Shown one piece after another: positions 34,813 to 42,959 of a stretch of DNA of 64,000 nt. Each line of letters begins with the position of its first letter. Positions within the stretch are counted from its first letter, which is position 1. The DNA is from Leisingera sp. SS27. Lineage in GTDB: Bacteria > Pseudomonadota > Alphaproteobacteria > Rhodobacterales > Rhodobacteraceae. Under the pieces are notes generated by a model. The model did not search any database. It had not been told where the DNA came from and saw nothing but the letters and a program-made list of their open reading frames with translations. The position numbers and the translations under genes are program-made. The stretch covers positions 1-64,000 of the forward strand of contig NZ_JAQNCY010000014.1 in the NCBI RefSeq assembly GCF_028368855.1. Reading direction: 5' to 3'.

Positions 34813-34829
34813 AGCCGGATGGCTTTTTT
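34813..34829 (+). terminator. Weak terminator candidate after the RTX gene
   Basis: AGCC-GGAT-GGCT followed by TTTTT (34813-34829) forms a short four-base stem with a T-run ten bases after the stop codon. The stem is short, so termination is uncertain. Confidence 0.35.
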
Positions 34830-34943
34830 ACACTACCATTGCGGGAGAGGCATGGCCTGACCCGGTTTCTCTGACGCGTCTTCCGGGCCTGTCCGGCCGG
34901 CTGCTGCAGCCGGCGGTTTCAGACAACGGAGAGTGTTACGAGT

Positions 34944-36782
34944 TTGTCCGCGCCCAGCCCTTTCCCTGCAGCCCAGGAGCTGCCGCCGACGCCGTCAGGC
35001 CGCCCGGAGGCCCGGATCGGCCTGGGCGGCGCCGCGGCGGTGCTGCAGCGCAACCTGCCGCTGGCGGCGGCGGTGCTGGCCGCTGTGATGGGGCTGGCGG
35101 CCTGGGCGCTGTACCGCAGCGGCCCGCAGTACCTGGCCGAGGCCACCCTGGTGCTGGAACAGAGCAGCCGGACCATCGACAGCGGGCTGTCCCAGGTGCG
35201 CCAGCACCGGCTGACACCGGTGCAGATTATGACCGAGGTGGAGGTCTTGCGCTCGCGCAGCTTTGCGGCAGAGGCAGCGGCCCGCATGGGGCTGGCGCAG
35301 GACCCGGCCTTCAATCCCTATTCCGCAGCTCCCGGCGCGGCGCCGGTGCCGCCGGACAGGGTGCAGGCAGCGGTGGCGGCGCAGCTGCAGGAGCGGTATT
35401 CGGTGCTGCTGCACCGGGGCAGCCTGACGATCACGGTGCTGGCGCGCGACAGCGACGGCGCCCGGGCCGCGCGGATTGCCGACGGGGTGGTGCAGACCTA
35501 TGTGGCGCAGACCCTGGAAACCCGCCGCGCGCAGGCAGCCCGGGCGGCGGCGGCGCTGGAGCAGCGGATTGCCGGGCTGGAGGCCAGCCTGGCAGAGGCG
35601 GAGGAGGCGCTGTCGGGGCTGGTGCGCTCCAATGCGCTGGACAGCCGCCAGCAGCAGCAGCAGTTGCTGCTGCAATTGCGGCAGGCCTATCTGCAGCTGG
35701 AGTATCTGGAGCAGGAAACGCCGGAAGACGGCGATGCGCGGGCGGTGCTTGGGGCGGAGCTGTCCAGGCTGGCCGGCGCGCTGGAGACCCGGACACGGGC
35801 CGAACAGACGCGCAAGACAATGGAACGCCGCCTGGCGGATCTCAGCGAGAGCCATGCGGCGCTGCAGCGGCAGCTGCATGACCTGGGCACCCAGGCCGGG
35901 CTGCTGCTGCCGCTGGCGCGGCAGATTTCCCGGGCGGTGGTGCCGCCGCAACCCAATCTGCCCAGTTACCGGACGGTGCTGGCGGGCAGTTTTACCGGCG
36001 GCCTGGCGCTGGCGCTGGTGGCGGTGCTGCTGCGCGAGGCGCTGGACAGCCGGGTCTTTTCCGGCCGGATGCCGCTGCACGGCTACGGCCTGCGGGGCAG
36101 CGTGCCGTTTCCGGCCATTCCGCGGCCGGCCCGGCGCAGCCTGCCCGTGCTGTCCGCGCTGCTGGCGCGGCGCACGCCCGCCGCTGCCGCCGCCGAGGCG
36201 GTCCGGCATCTCCTGTCGCTGCTGTGCCGCAGCGGCACCGGGGACCAGGAACCGCAGCCGGGCCTGAGCTTCACGGTCACCGCCGCCCAGCCCGGCAGCG
36301 GGCATGGGCTGGTGGCCCTGTGCCTGGCGGCCTCTGCCGCCAGCGAGGGGCACCGGGTGCTGCTGGTCTGCCTGGACGCGGACCCGGTCCGGCAACTGCC
36401 GCTGCTGCAGGGGCTGCAGCCCTCACCGCATCTGTTCGAAGACCTGCTGGAAGACCCGGCGCTGCTGGCGCGGGAGGTCAGCGTGGCGGCAGAGTGGATC
36501 GACGTGCTGCTGCCCGCGGCGGGCTCGCAGGTGCCGCTGAACCTTGCCGCCAGCCCTGACACAAGGGCTGCGCTGACCCGGCTGCAGCGGGAGTATGACA
36601 TCATCCTGTACTGGGCGCCGCCGGTGCTGCAAAGCGCGGTTGCCGCCCGTTTGGCGCCGGTCGCCGGGCAGACTGTTCTGGTGGTGCGCGACCGCCATAC
36701 CGGCAGCCAGGCGCTGCTGCAGGCACTGGAGGTTATGGAGCATACGGGCACCCCGCTGCAGGGGGTGCTGAATTGCGGATAG
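34944..36782 (+). CDS. Wzz/GumC-type protein with degenerate BY-kinase domain (copy 3, pseudokinase)
   Basis: A 612-residue paralogue of the Wzz/BY-kinase proteins. It keeps helix 1 (about residues 38-58), the coiled-coil periplasmic domain and helix 2 (about 345-365). The kinase domain is degenerate: the Walker A stretch reads AQPGSGHGLVAL, with His454 at the catalytic lysine and Gly at the Ser/Thr; Walker B reads YDIILYWAPP, with Trp557 at the Asp; and the C-terminus (GVLNCG) has no tyrosine cluster. ATP binding and autokinase activity are therefore unlikely. The frame is intact over 612 codons, so the protein is probably made and may act as a regulatory partner. The TTG start shares the leader CGGAGAGTG with copy 2. 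Confidence 0.9.
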   Translation: MSAPSPFPAAQELPPTPSGRPEARIGLGGAAAVLQRNLPLAAAVLAAVMGLAAWALYRSGPQYLAEATLVLEQSSRTIDSGLSQVRQHRLTPVQIMTEVEVLRSRSFAAEAAARMGLAQDPAFNPYSAAPGAAPVPPDRVQAAVAAQLQERYSVLLHRGSLTITVLARDSDGARAARIADGVVQTYVAQTLETRRAQAARAAAALEQRIAGLEASLAEAEEALSGLVRSNALDSRQQQQQLLLQLRQAYLQLEYLEQETPEDGDARAVLGAELSRLAGALETRTRAEQTRKTMERRLADLSESHAALQRQLHDLGTQAGLLLPLARQISRAVVPPQPNLPSYRTVLAGSFTGGLALALVAVLLREALDSRVFSGRMPLHGYGLRGSVPFPAIPRPARRSLPVLSALLARRTPAAAAAEAVRHLLSLLCRSGTGDQEPQPGLSFTVTAAQPGSGHGLVALCLAASAASEGHRVLLVCLDADPVRQLPLLQGLQPSPHLFEDLLEDPALLAREVSVAAEWIDVLLPAAGSQVPLNLAASPDTRAALTRLQREYDIILYWAPPVLQSAVAARLAPVAGQTVLVVRDRHTGSQALLQALEVMEHTGTPLQGVLNCG

Positions 36783-36796
36783 CCGGGAGCAGCAGA

Positions 36797-38179
36797 ATGC
36801 GGGGGATGATCAGCTTTTTCTGCCTGAGCCTGGCTGCGGCCGCCGCCGCGGCGGATCCGCGGCCGGCTTTTCCCGGCGCCGCCGGCTATGGCGCCTTTGC
36901 CACCGGCTGGCGCGGCGGCGAGATCCGCAAGGTGACGAGCCTGGCGGACCATGGCCCCGGCAGCCTGCGCGCCTGTGCCGAGGGCCGCAGCCCGCGGGTC
37001 TGCATCTTTGCGGTTGGCGGCACCATCGTCCTGGACAGCCCGCTGAGGCTGGGGCCGGACCTGTATCTGGCCGGGCAGACCGCGCCGGGCGGCGGCATCC
37101 AGATCCGCCTCGGCCAGGCCGCAAATACCCCGGTGGTGATCAAGAACAGCCATGATGTGGTGGTCCGTTTCCTGAAGATCCGCCCGGGCGCCCCGTCCCG
37201 GCCCAGCCCCAGCGTTGATGCGGTGACGGTGGAGAACGCGCAGCGGGTCTATCTCGACCATCTGTCGCTGATGTATGCCACCGACGAGCTGTTCAACATC
37301 CATGTGTCCAACGCCCAGGCCGCGGATATCACCCTGGCCAACAGCATCCTGGCCTGGGGGCTGGACCGGGCCAACCATCCCAAGGGGCGCCACTCCAAGG
37401 GCGCATTGATCTGTTCCGGAGACGGCCCCCGGCCGGAGTGCGGCAGGGTCACGCTGTGGCGCAACCTGTTTGCCCACAACCGCGACCGCAATCCGGATGT
37501 GAATGCCACCGGCACCGGCCCAGTCGAGGTGCTGAACAATGTCTTTTACAATCCGGTCAGCCAGTTCGGGGAATTCTACAACCTCTATGGCGATACCCGG
37601 ATCACCTATGCCGGCAATCTGGCGCTGGCCGGGCCCAGCACCATCCGCCCGCGCCCGCCCGCGGCCGAGGCCTTTCCCTTTGAACCGGATCATGCGCTGG
37701 ACATCCAGGCCTGGGACAATCTGGCACTGGACCGCGGCCGGGGCTGCGGCCGCGCACAGCCGCTGGAACTTTGGGGCGCCGAAGCCCGGAAACGCTTGCT
37801 TTCCGCTCCCCCGGACCCGCCTTCGGCGCCTCTGATCCCTGCGGCGGAAGTGCTGCAGGCGGTTCTGGCCGGGGCCGGAGACCGCACGCCGTCGCGGCCC
37901 CGTGACGCGCAGGATGCGCAGGCGGCGGCAGAGGCTGCGGACTGCCGCGGCCGGGTGGCGGACCGGGCGGAAGAGGCCGGCGGCTGGCCGCAGCTGCCGC
38001 CGGCGCAGGCGCCGGCGGACAGCGATGGCGACGGGCTGCCGGACCTGTGGGAGGCCGCCCGGCCGGGGCTGGATCCGGCCGTGCCCTCCGACCCCTGGGC
38101 GGCGGATCCGCACAGCGGCCTGCCCTACATCGAGGCCTGGCTGGCCGAGCTGGCGGGCGACCGGGCGGTGCCGCAATGA
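36797..38179 (+). CDS. Secreted pectate-lyase-like right-handed beta-helix protein
   Basis: A 460-residue protein with a signal peptide (MRGMISFFCLSLAAAAAAA) and a parallel beta-helix core. Conserved pieces match pectate-lyase-type enzymes: FPGAAGYGAFATGWRGG at the start, TAPGGGIQIR, VYLDHLSLMYATDE, ANHPKGRHSKGALI and HNRDRNPDVNATG. A D-x-D-G-D-G-L-P-D calcium-binding motif lies near residue 412. It may cleave uronate-containing EPS in the periplasm or outside, for chain release or trimming. ATG 36797 is chosen for GGGAG seven bases upstream; a TTG at 36773 overlaps the previous gene. Substrate and activity are not proven by sequence. Confidence 0.87.
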   Translation: MRGMISFFCLSLAAAAAAADPRPAFPGAAGYGAFATGWRGGEIRKVTSLADHGPGSLRACAEGRSPRVCIFAVGGTIVLDSPLRLGPDLYLAGQTAPGGGIQIRLGQAANTPVVIKNSHDVVVRFLKIRPGAPSRPSPSVDAVTVENAQRVYLDHLSLMYATDELFNIHVSNAQAADITLANSILAWGLDRANHPKGRHSKGALICSGDGPRPECGRVTLWRNLFAHNRDRNPDVNATGTGPVEVLNNVFYNPVSQFGEFYNLYGDTRITYAGNLALAGPSTIRPRPPAAEAFPFEPDHALDIQAWDNLALDRGRGCGRAQPLELWGAEARKRLLSAPPDPPSAPLIPAAEVLQAVLAGAGDRTPSRPRDAQDAQAAAEAADCRGRVADRAEEAGGWPQLPPAQAPADSDGDGLPDLWEAARPGLDPAVPSDPWAADPHSGLPYIEAWLAELAGDRAVPQ

Positions 38180-39513
38180 AGGCCGGGACGGCCGACCGCG
38201 CCCGCGGGCGCCATCCGGTGCTGCGCCGCATCGTGCGCAATGCCTCCTGGGTGCTGGCGGCGCAGATCCTGAGTGCGCTTCTGGGGCTGGCCAGCCTTGC
38301 CTTTGCGGCCCGGGCCCTGGGCACGGCGGGGCTTGGGGTGCTGGCGGCGGCGCAGGCCTATGGCTGGATTGTGAACCGGCTTCTGCATCTGGAGCCCTGG
38401 CAAAGCGTGCTGCGGTTCGGTGTCGAGGCACAGGAGGCAGGCCAGCAGCAGCGGTTCCTGCGGCTGGTGAAATTCTCGCTGCTGGCGGATCTGGCGGGCG
38501 GCGTGCTGGCGGGCGGCGCAGCGCTGGCGGCGGCGCCTGCAGCGGCGGGCTGGCTGCAGCTGGGACCTGACGGCAGCAGCTATCTGATGCTGCTGGCGCT
38601 GGCGCTGTTCCTGAACCTGCGGCCCACCGGTCTGGCAGTGCTGCGGGTGCTGGACCGTTTCGACCTGCTGGCCAAGGCGGACGCGGCGGTGGCGGCGGTG
38701 CGGCTGGGGCTGTGCGCGGCGGCCTGGGCGGCGGGGCTGGGGCTGTGGGGGTTCCTGCTGATTGCGCTGCTGGAGGGGCTGGCCAGCGGGCTGGCTGCCT
38801 TTGTTCTGGCGCTGCGGCAGCTGCGCCGGGGCGGGCACGGCAGCCTGCGGCAGCTGCCGCTGGCCGGGCTGCGGCGCGAAAACCCGGGGCTGCTGCGGCT
38901 GCTGTGGAATTCCAATATCAACGTGATCCTGCGCCAGAGCGTGCAGCGGCTGGACGTGATCCTGCTGACGGCGCTGGCCGGTCCGGCGGCGGCGGGCAGT
39001 TTCCATCTGGCGCGGCGGCTGGGCGAGGCGGCGCTGAAACTGGGCCGCCCGCTCAATCAGGCGGTCTACCCGGAGTTTGCCCGCAAATGGGCCGCCGGGG
39101 ACGCGGCCGGGCTGCGGCGGCTGGCGCTGGGGCTGTGCGCCGCAATTGCGGCCTCCGGCCTGCTGCTGCTGGCACTGCTGGCGCCGGTCATGGCGCCGCT
39201 GCTGACGCGGCTGTTCGGCGCAGAGTTTGCCGCGGCCGCCCCGGCGGTCTGCGTGCAGATGGCGGCGGCGGTGCTGCTGCTGACCGGGATGATGCTGGGC
39301 AATGCGCTGCTCAGCTGCGGCCGTGACAGCTGGCTGGTGCGGATGTCGCTGGCGGCCAGCGCCCTGTTCCTGGCAGCGCTGGCAGTGCTGATACAGCTGG
39401 CCGGGCCGCTGGGGGCGGCGCTGGCGCATCTGGTGCTGGGGCTGGTTCTGACCGCGGGCAACGGCTGGCTTCTGCTGCGGCCGGGGCCGCGCAGCGGCGG
39501 GGCGGCGCCATGA
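38176..39513 (+). CDS. Wzx-type oligosaccharide flippase, system 2
   Basis: A 445-residue MOP-superfamily membrane protein with about twelve to fourteen helices. The first segment, RIVRNASWVLAAQILSALLG then FAARALGTAGLGVLAAAQAY, is characteristic of Wzx flippases. It overlaps the lyase gene stop codon by four bases (ATGA) and the polymerase start by four. It should flip the lipid-linked repeat unit of EPS system 2. It is not close to the flippase at 12924, so the two systems appear distinct. Confidence 0.88.
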   Translation: MKAGTADRARGRHPVLRRIVRNASWVLAAQILSALLGLASLAFAARALGTAGLGVLAAAQAYGWIVNRLLHLEPWQSVLRFGVEAQEAGQQQRFLRLVKFSLLADLAGGVLAGGAALAAAPAAAGWLQLGPDGSSYLMLLALALFLNLRPTGLAVLRVLDRFDLLAKADAAVAAVRLGLCAAAWAAGLGLWGFLLIALLEGLASGLAAFVLALRQLRRGGHGSLRQLPLAGLRRENPGLLRLLWNSNINVILRQSVQRLDVILLTALAGPAAAGSFHLARRLGEAALKLGRPLNQAVYPEFARKWAAGDAAGLRRLALGLCAAIAASGLLLLALLAPVMAPLLTRLFGAEFAAAAPAVCVQMAAAVLLLTGMMLGNALLSCGRDSWLVRMSLAASALFLAALAVLIQLAGPLGAALAHLVLGLVLTAGNGWLLLRPGPRSGGAAP

Positions 39514-40775
39514 GGCCCCGGGAGATGCCCGTGCCGCTGTCCGCGCGGCGGCCGCGGCCCGGAACCGCCGGGGCCATCACCCTGGGCCACCTGGAATTTG
39601 CGCTGGTGGCGGCCGCGGTGATGCTGGCCCCGGTCAACTACTGGCGCCTGGGCGTGGCCTATTTCACCCTGAGCGATGTCTTTGCCCTGTGCAGCTTTGC
39701 GGTGATGCTGGCCCGCGGCCGGCTGCCGCTGCGGCCGCTGGGGGCGGCAGGCGGGATCTGGTTCGGCTCGGTGTTCCTGCTGCTGCTGGGTTTCCTGACA
39801 GGCTCGGTGCTGAACGGCGATGCGCTGGATGGCGCCCAGGGGATCCTGCAGTACAGTTTTTCACTGCTGCTGCTGCCGATGGTCCTGCTGCGGCGGACGC
39901 GGCAGGAAACCGTGCTGCTGATCAAGCTGCTGGTGCTGTCGCTGGTGCTGGTGATGATCCATGGCGCCTATTATGTGCATTTCCATCCGGACGACTGGCG
40001 CTTTGTCTCTCCCAACGGGCGGCTGAAGTCAGTGATCGAACGGGTCAACGCCACCGGCACCCTGGCGGCGCTGGCCATCCTGTTCACGCTGTGGCTGCGG
40101 CTGGCCGGGGCGATTGGGCCGGCGCTGGCGCTGCTGGCCTGGGCGGTGCTGGGATACGGGCTGCTGCTGACGGCCTCCAATACCGGTTTTTTCCTGGCCG
40201 CGGCCGGGCTGCTTGTGTTTGCGCTCTGCCTGGGCGCGGTGCGGATCCTGGCGGCGGTGATGCTGTTCGCGGCGGTGGCGGGCATCGCGGTCTATTTCTG
40301 GGGCGAACTGTTCCTGCCGGAGGCTTTCCAGCAGCGGGTGCTGGGAGCGCTGCGCAGCGGCAACCTGGCCGAGGCCGGCACGTTCGGCGACCGCCTCCTG
40401 CTGATGCAGGAGGCGGTGCGGATCGCCGACGGCACCATCTGGAGCGGGCTGGGCATCGACCAGTACCGGATGGTCAGCCGGTTTTCGGCACCGGTGCACA
40501 ATGCCTATCTGCTGATCCTGGCAGAGGGCGGGCTGGTGTCGCTGCTGGGACTGGCAGGACTGCTGATGACCGGCGTCTGGCTGGGCTGGCACGAGCGGGC
40601 GCACCAGCACCGGGCCCTGTCGCCGGCGCTGACCCTGGCCACGGTGCTGATGCTGGCCCTGGCGCTGACCGGGATCACCCATTTCTATGCCCGTTTCTGG
40701 CTGGTGCCCTGGCTGCTGGCCCTGGCTGCCAGCCTGTCCCCGGATCCGGCCCGCGGCGGGACGGCGCCCGATTGA
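39510..40775 (+). CDS. Wzy-like O-antigen ligase/polymerase family protein, system 2
   Basis: A 421-residue polytopic protein with about eleven helices. A large periplasmic loop (about residues 275-345) contains the O-antigen ligase superfamily pattern SGNLAEAGTFGDRLLLMQEA, then IWSGLGIDQYR and PVHNAYLLILAEGG (the H-N-x-x-L motif). The H-N motif and topology support a role as the polymerase joining repeat units in the periplasm. It is coupled to the Wzx gene by a four-base overlap. Confidence 0.87.
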   Translation: MRPREMPVPLSARRPRPGTAGAITLGHLEFALVAAAVMLAPVNYWRLGVAYFTLSDVFALCSFAVMLARGRLPLRPLGAAGGIWFGSVFLLLLGFLTGSVLNGDALDGAQGILQYSFSLLLLPMVLLRRTRQETVLLIKLLVLSLVLVMIHGAYYVHFHPDDWRFVSPNGRLKSVIERVNATGTLAALAILFTLWLRLAGAIGPALALLAWAVLGYGLLLTASNTGFFLAAAGLLVFALCLGAVRILAAVMLFAAVAGIAVYFWGELFLPEAFQQRVLGALRSGNLAEAGTFGDRLLLMQEAVRIADGTIWSGLGIDQYRMVSRFSAPVHNAYLLILAEGGLVSLLGLAGLLMTGVWLGWHERAHQHRALSPALTLATVLMLALALTGITHFYARFWLVPWLLALAASLSPDPARGGTAPD

Positions 40776-40918
40776 GCGCAACGGGCCGGCGGCAGGCTGG
40801 GCGGGCAGGCTGGACGGGCGGGCGGAGCGGATTACACTTAGGTGTTGATTGCAGTTGATGAGTTTGGCTCCGCCCGCGCGCCCGGAGGGCGGCGCGGCCG
40901 GGGCAGCGGGGGTGTTTC

Positions 40919-42109
40919 GTGGCGGTCAGGGTTCTGTTTCCCTTTGCAGGCGATACGGTGCTGGGCGGCAGCCATGTGTCCGCACTGAAACTGGCCGCAT
41001 CGCTGGACCGCAGCTGCTATGAGCCGCATGTGCTGCTGCATCAGGCGGAAGGCGCCCCCGGGGCCTATGCCCGCAGCCTGGGGCTGGCGGTGGAGGTTCT
41101 GGAGGACGTGCCGCTGCTGGGCGCGCGGCGCAACCGGCGGCCGGGGGATGCCGGGGTGCTGGCCTATTTCCGGCACAGCTATCCGGCTCTGCGGGCGGCG
41201 CTGCGGCGGATCCGCCCGGACATCGTGCATACCAACGAAGGCCGCATGCATGCCAACTGGATGCTGCCGGCGCGGCGGGAAGGCTGCAGGTTTCTGTGGC
41301 ATCACCGCCAGGATCCGCAGGCCTTTGGCGTCAACATGCTGGCGCCGCTGTTTGCCGGCCATATCATCAGCGTCTCGCATTTCTCCAAACCGGCGCGGCC
41401 GCTGCGCCCGGTGGCGCACAAGCTGTCGGTGGTGCGCAGCCCCTTCGATTTTCCGCAGCCCGCGCCGGAGCGCCGCGCGTGCCGCGCCATGCTGCTGCAG
41501 GCGCTTGGACTGCCGCCGGAAGCGCTGCTGCTGGGCTATGCCGGCAATCTGAACAGCCGCAAGCGGCCGCTGCATTTTGTCGAGGCGGTGCGGGCGGTGC
41601 AGGAGGCGCTGCCGGGGCGCCCGGTGCACGGGCTGCTGTTCGGCCGCCCCGAGCAGCCGGAGCAGCGGCTGGATGCGGCCTGCGAAGCTCGCGCGGCGGC
41701 CCTTGGCCTGGGCGGACAGGTCCATCTGATGGGGTTCCGCAGCGATATCGCGGCCTGCATGGCGGGGCTCGATGCGCTGCTGGTCACCGCACTGAGCGAG
41801 CCTTTCGGCCGCACCCTGATCGAGGCGATGTTCCTGGGCACGCCGGTCATTGCCACCCGCCACGGCGGCAACCCCGAAGCGATCACCGATGGCGGCACCG
41901 GGTTCCTGGTTGATCCGCAGGACCCCGGTGCCTTTGCCGCGCCGGTGGCCCGGCTGGCGGCAGATCCGGCACTGCAGGAACGGATCACCGCTGCCGCCCG
42001 CAAGGAGGCGCTTTCGCAGTACAGCACCGCCCGCCATGTGGCGGAGGTCAGCGGAATCTACCGCCGCCTGCTGCCGCAGGATCCGGCGGGGAGGCTGGCC
42101 AATGCCTGA
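40919..42109 (+). CDS. Glycosyltransferase, GT4 family
   Basis: A 396-residue GT-B glycosyltransferase. The N-terminal acceptor domain begins VRVLFPFAGDTVLGGSHVSA and includes RPDIVHTNEGRMHANWML. The donor domain has GYAGNLNSRKRPLHFVEAV and the E-x7-E site ALSEPFGRTLIEAMFLGTPVI. It starts with GTG and has the G-rich leader GGGGGTGTTTC. A 143-base gap separates it from the polymerase gene. It probably adds one residue of the system 2 repeat unit. Confidence 0.88.
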   Translation: MAVRVLFPFAGDTVLGGSHVSALKLAASLDRSCYEPHVLLHQAEGAPGAYARSLGLAVEVLEDVPLLGARRNRRPGDAGVLAYFRHSYPALRAALRRIRPDIVHTNEGRMHANWMLPARREGCRFLWHHRQDPQAFGVNMLAPLFAGHIISVSHFSKPARPLRPVAHKLSVVRSPFDFPQPAPERRACRAMLLQALGLPPEALLLGYAGNLNSRKRPLHFVEAVRAVQEALPGRPVHGLLFGRPEQPEQRLDAACEARAAALGLGGQVHLMGFRSDIAACMAGLDALLVTALSEPFGRTLIEAMFLGTPVIATRHGGNPEAITDGGTGFLVDPQDPGAFAAPVARLAADPALQERITAAARKEALSQYSTARHVAEVSGIYRRLLPQDPAGRLANA

Positions 42110-42959
42110 GCCGCGCCCCGATTTCCTGATCATCGGCGGCGCCAAATGCGCCACCACCTGGCTGCAGCGGGCGCTGCAGCAGAGCCCGGAGATCGTGATG
42201 CCGGACCCTGAGCTGCATTATTTCTCGCGCGGGTTCCGCCGCGGCCCGGACTGGTATGCGGCGCAATTCCCGCCGCGGGCGCCGGGGCAGCTTCTGGGCG
42301 AGAAATCCAACACCTATCTGACCGCGCCGGAGGCCGCCGCCCGGATCCATGCGGCCTGCCCGCAGGTGCGGCTGGCGGTGCAGCTGCGCGACCCGGTGGC
42401 GCGCGCCTATTCCGACTATTGCATGCTGCTGCGCCGCGGCGAGGCGGACAGCGATATCATCCGCTGGCTGGACCCGCAGCGCGCCGCGGGCGAGCGCTTC
42501 CTGCAGGACGGGCTCTACGGCCATCATCTGAACCGCTTCCTGGCACTGTTTCCGCGCCGCCGGATTCTGCTGCTGCTCTATGAGGAGACGGTGCGCCATC
42601 CGCAGGTGCAGCTGGCCCGGCTGGCGGCCCATATCGGCTGCCGGAGCGCCCTGCCCGCGCCGCCTGCGGGGCGGGTGAAGGACCGCAGCGCGCCCATGGT
42701 GCCGCTGCGGCTGCGGCAGCTGCTGCGCCCGGCGCGGCCCTGGCTGGACCGGATCCGCCACCGCACACCGCTGCGCCAGATCCGGGCGGCGGTGGCCCGG
42801 CCGGTGGATTATCCGCCGCTGCCCGCGGCGCTGGCGGCGGAAATGCGCGCTTTCTACCGCAGCGACACAGCGCTGCTGCAACAGCTCATGGGCTGCGATC
42901 TGAGCGCCTGGGCCTGTGCCCCGGATGCACAGGGCGCACAGGAGGCGCACCGGGCATGA
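42102..42959 (+). CDS. PAPS-dependent sulfotransferase
   Basis: A 285-residue sulfotransferase. The 5'-phosphosulfate-binding loop is FLIIGGAKCATTWLQRAL (residues 6-23) and the 3'-phosphate site is LRDPVARAYSDYCM near residue 96. YEETVRHPQVQLARLAAHIG near residue 165 is also typical. It would transfer sulfate from PAPS to a hydroxyl of an EPS sugar, giving a polyanionic polymer. The GAGG seven bases upstream supports ATG 42102, which overlaps the preceding glycosyltransferase by eight bases. It is flanked on both sides by GT4 genes, so the sulfated sugar probably belongs to the system 2 repeat unit. Confidence 0.92.
   Translation: MPEPRPDFLIIGGAKCATTWLQRALQQSPEIVMPDPELHYFSRGFRRGPDWYAAQFPPRAPGQLLGEKSNTYLTAPEAAARIHAACPQVRLAVQLRDPVARAYSDYCMLLRRGEADSDIIRWLDPQRAAGERFLQDGLYGHHLNRFLALFPRRRILLLLYEETVRHPQVQLARLAAHIGCRSALPAPPAGRVKDRSAPMVPLRLRQLLRPARPWLDRIRHRTPLRQIRAAVARPVDYPPLPAALAAEMRAFYRSDTALLQQLMGCDLSAWACAPDAQGAQEAHRA

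Noticed and set aside
34742..35881. Plus-strand frame overlapping the third Wzz gene
   Set aside because: It is a Gly/Ala-rich frame-shifted shadow of the Wzz coding region.
34944..36782. The third Wzz gene as a pseudogene
   Set aside because: The reading frame is complete and the transmembrane and coiled-coil parts are intact. Only the catalytic kinase residues are lost, so a pseudokinase is the better reading.
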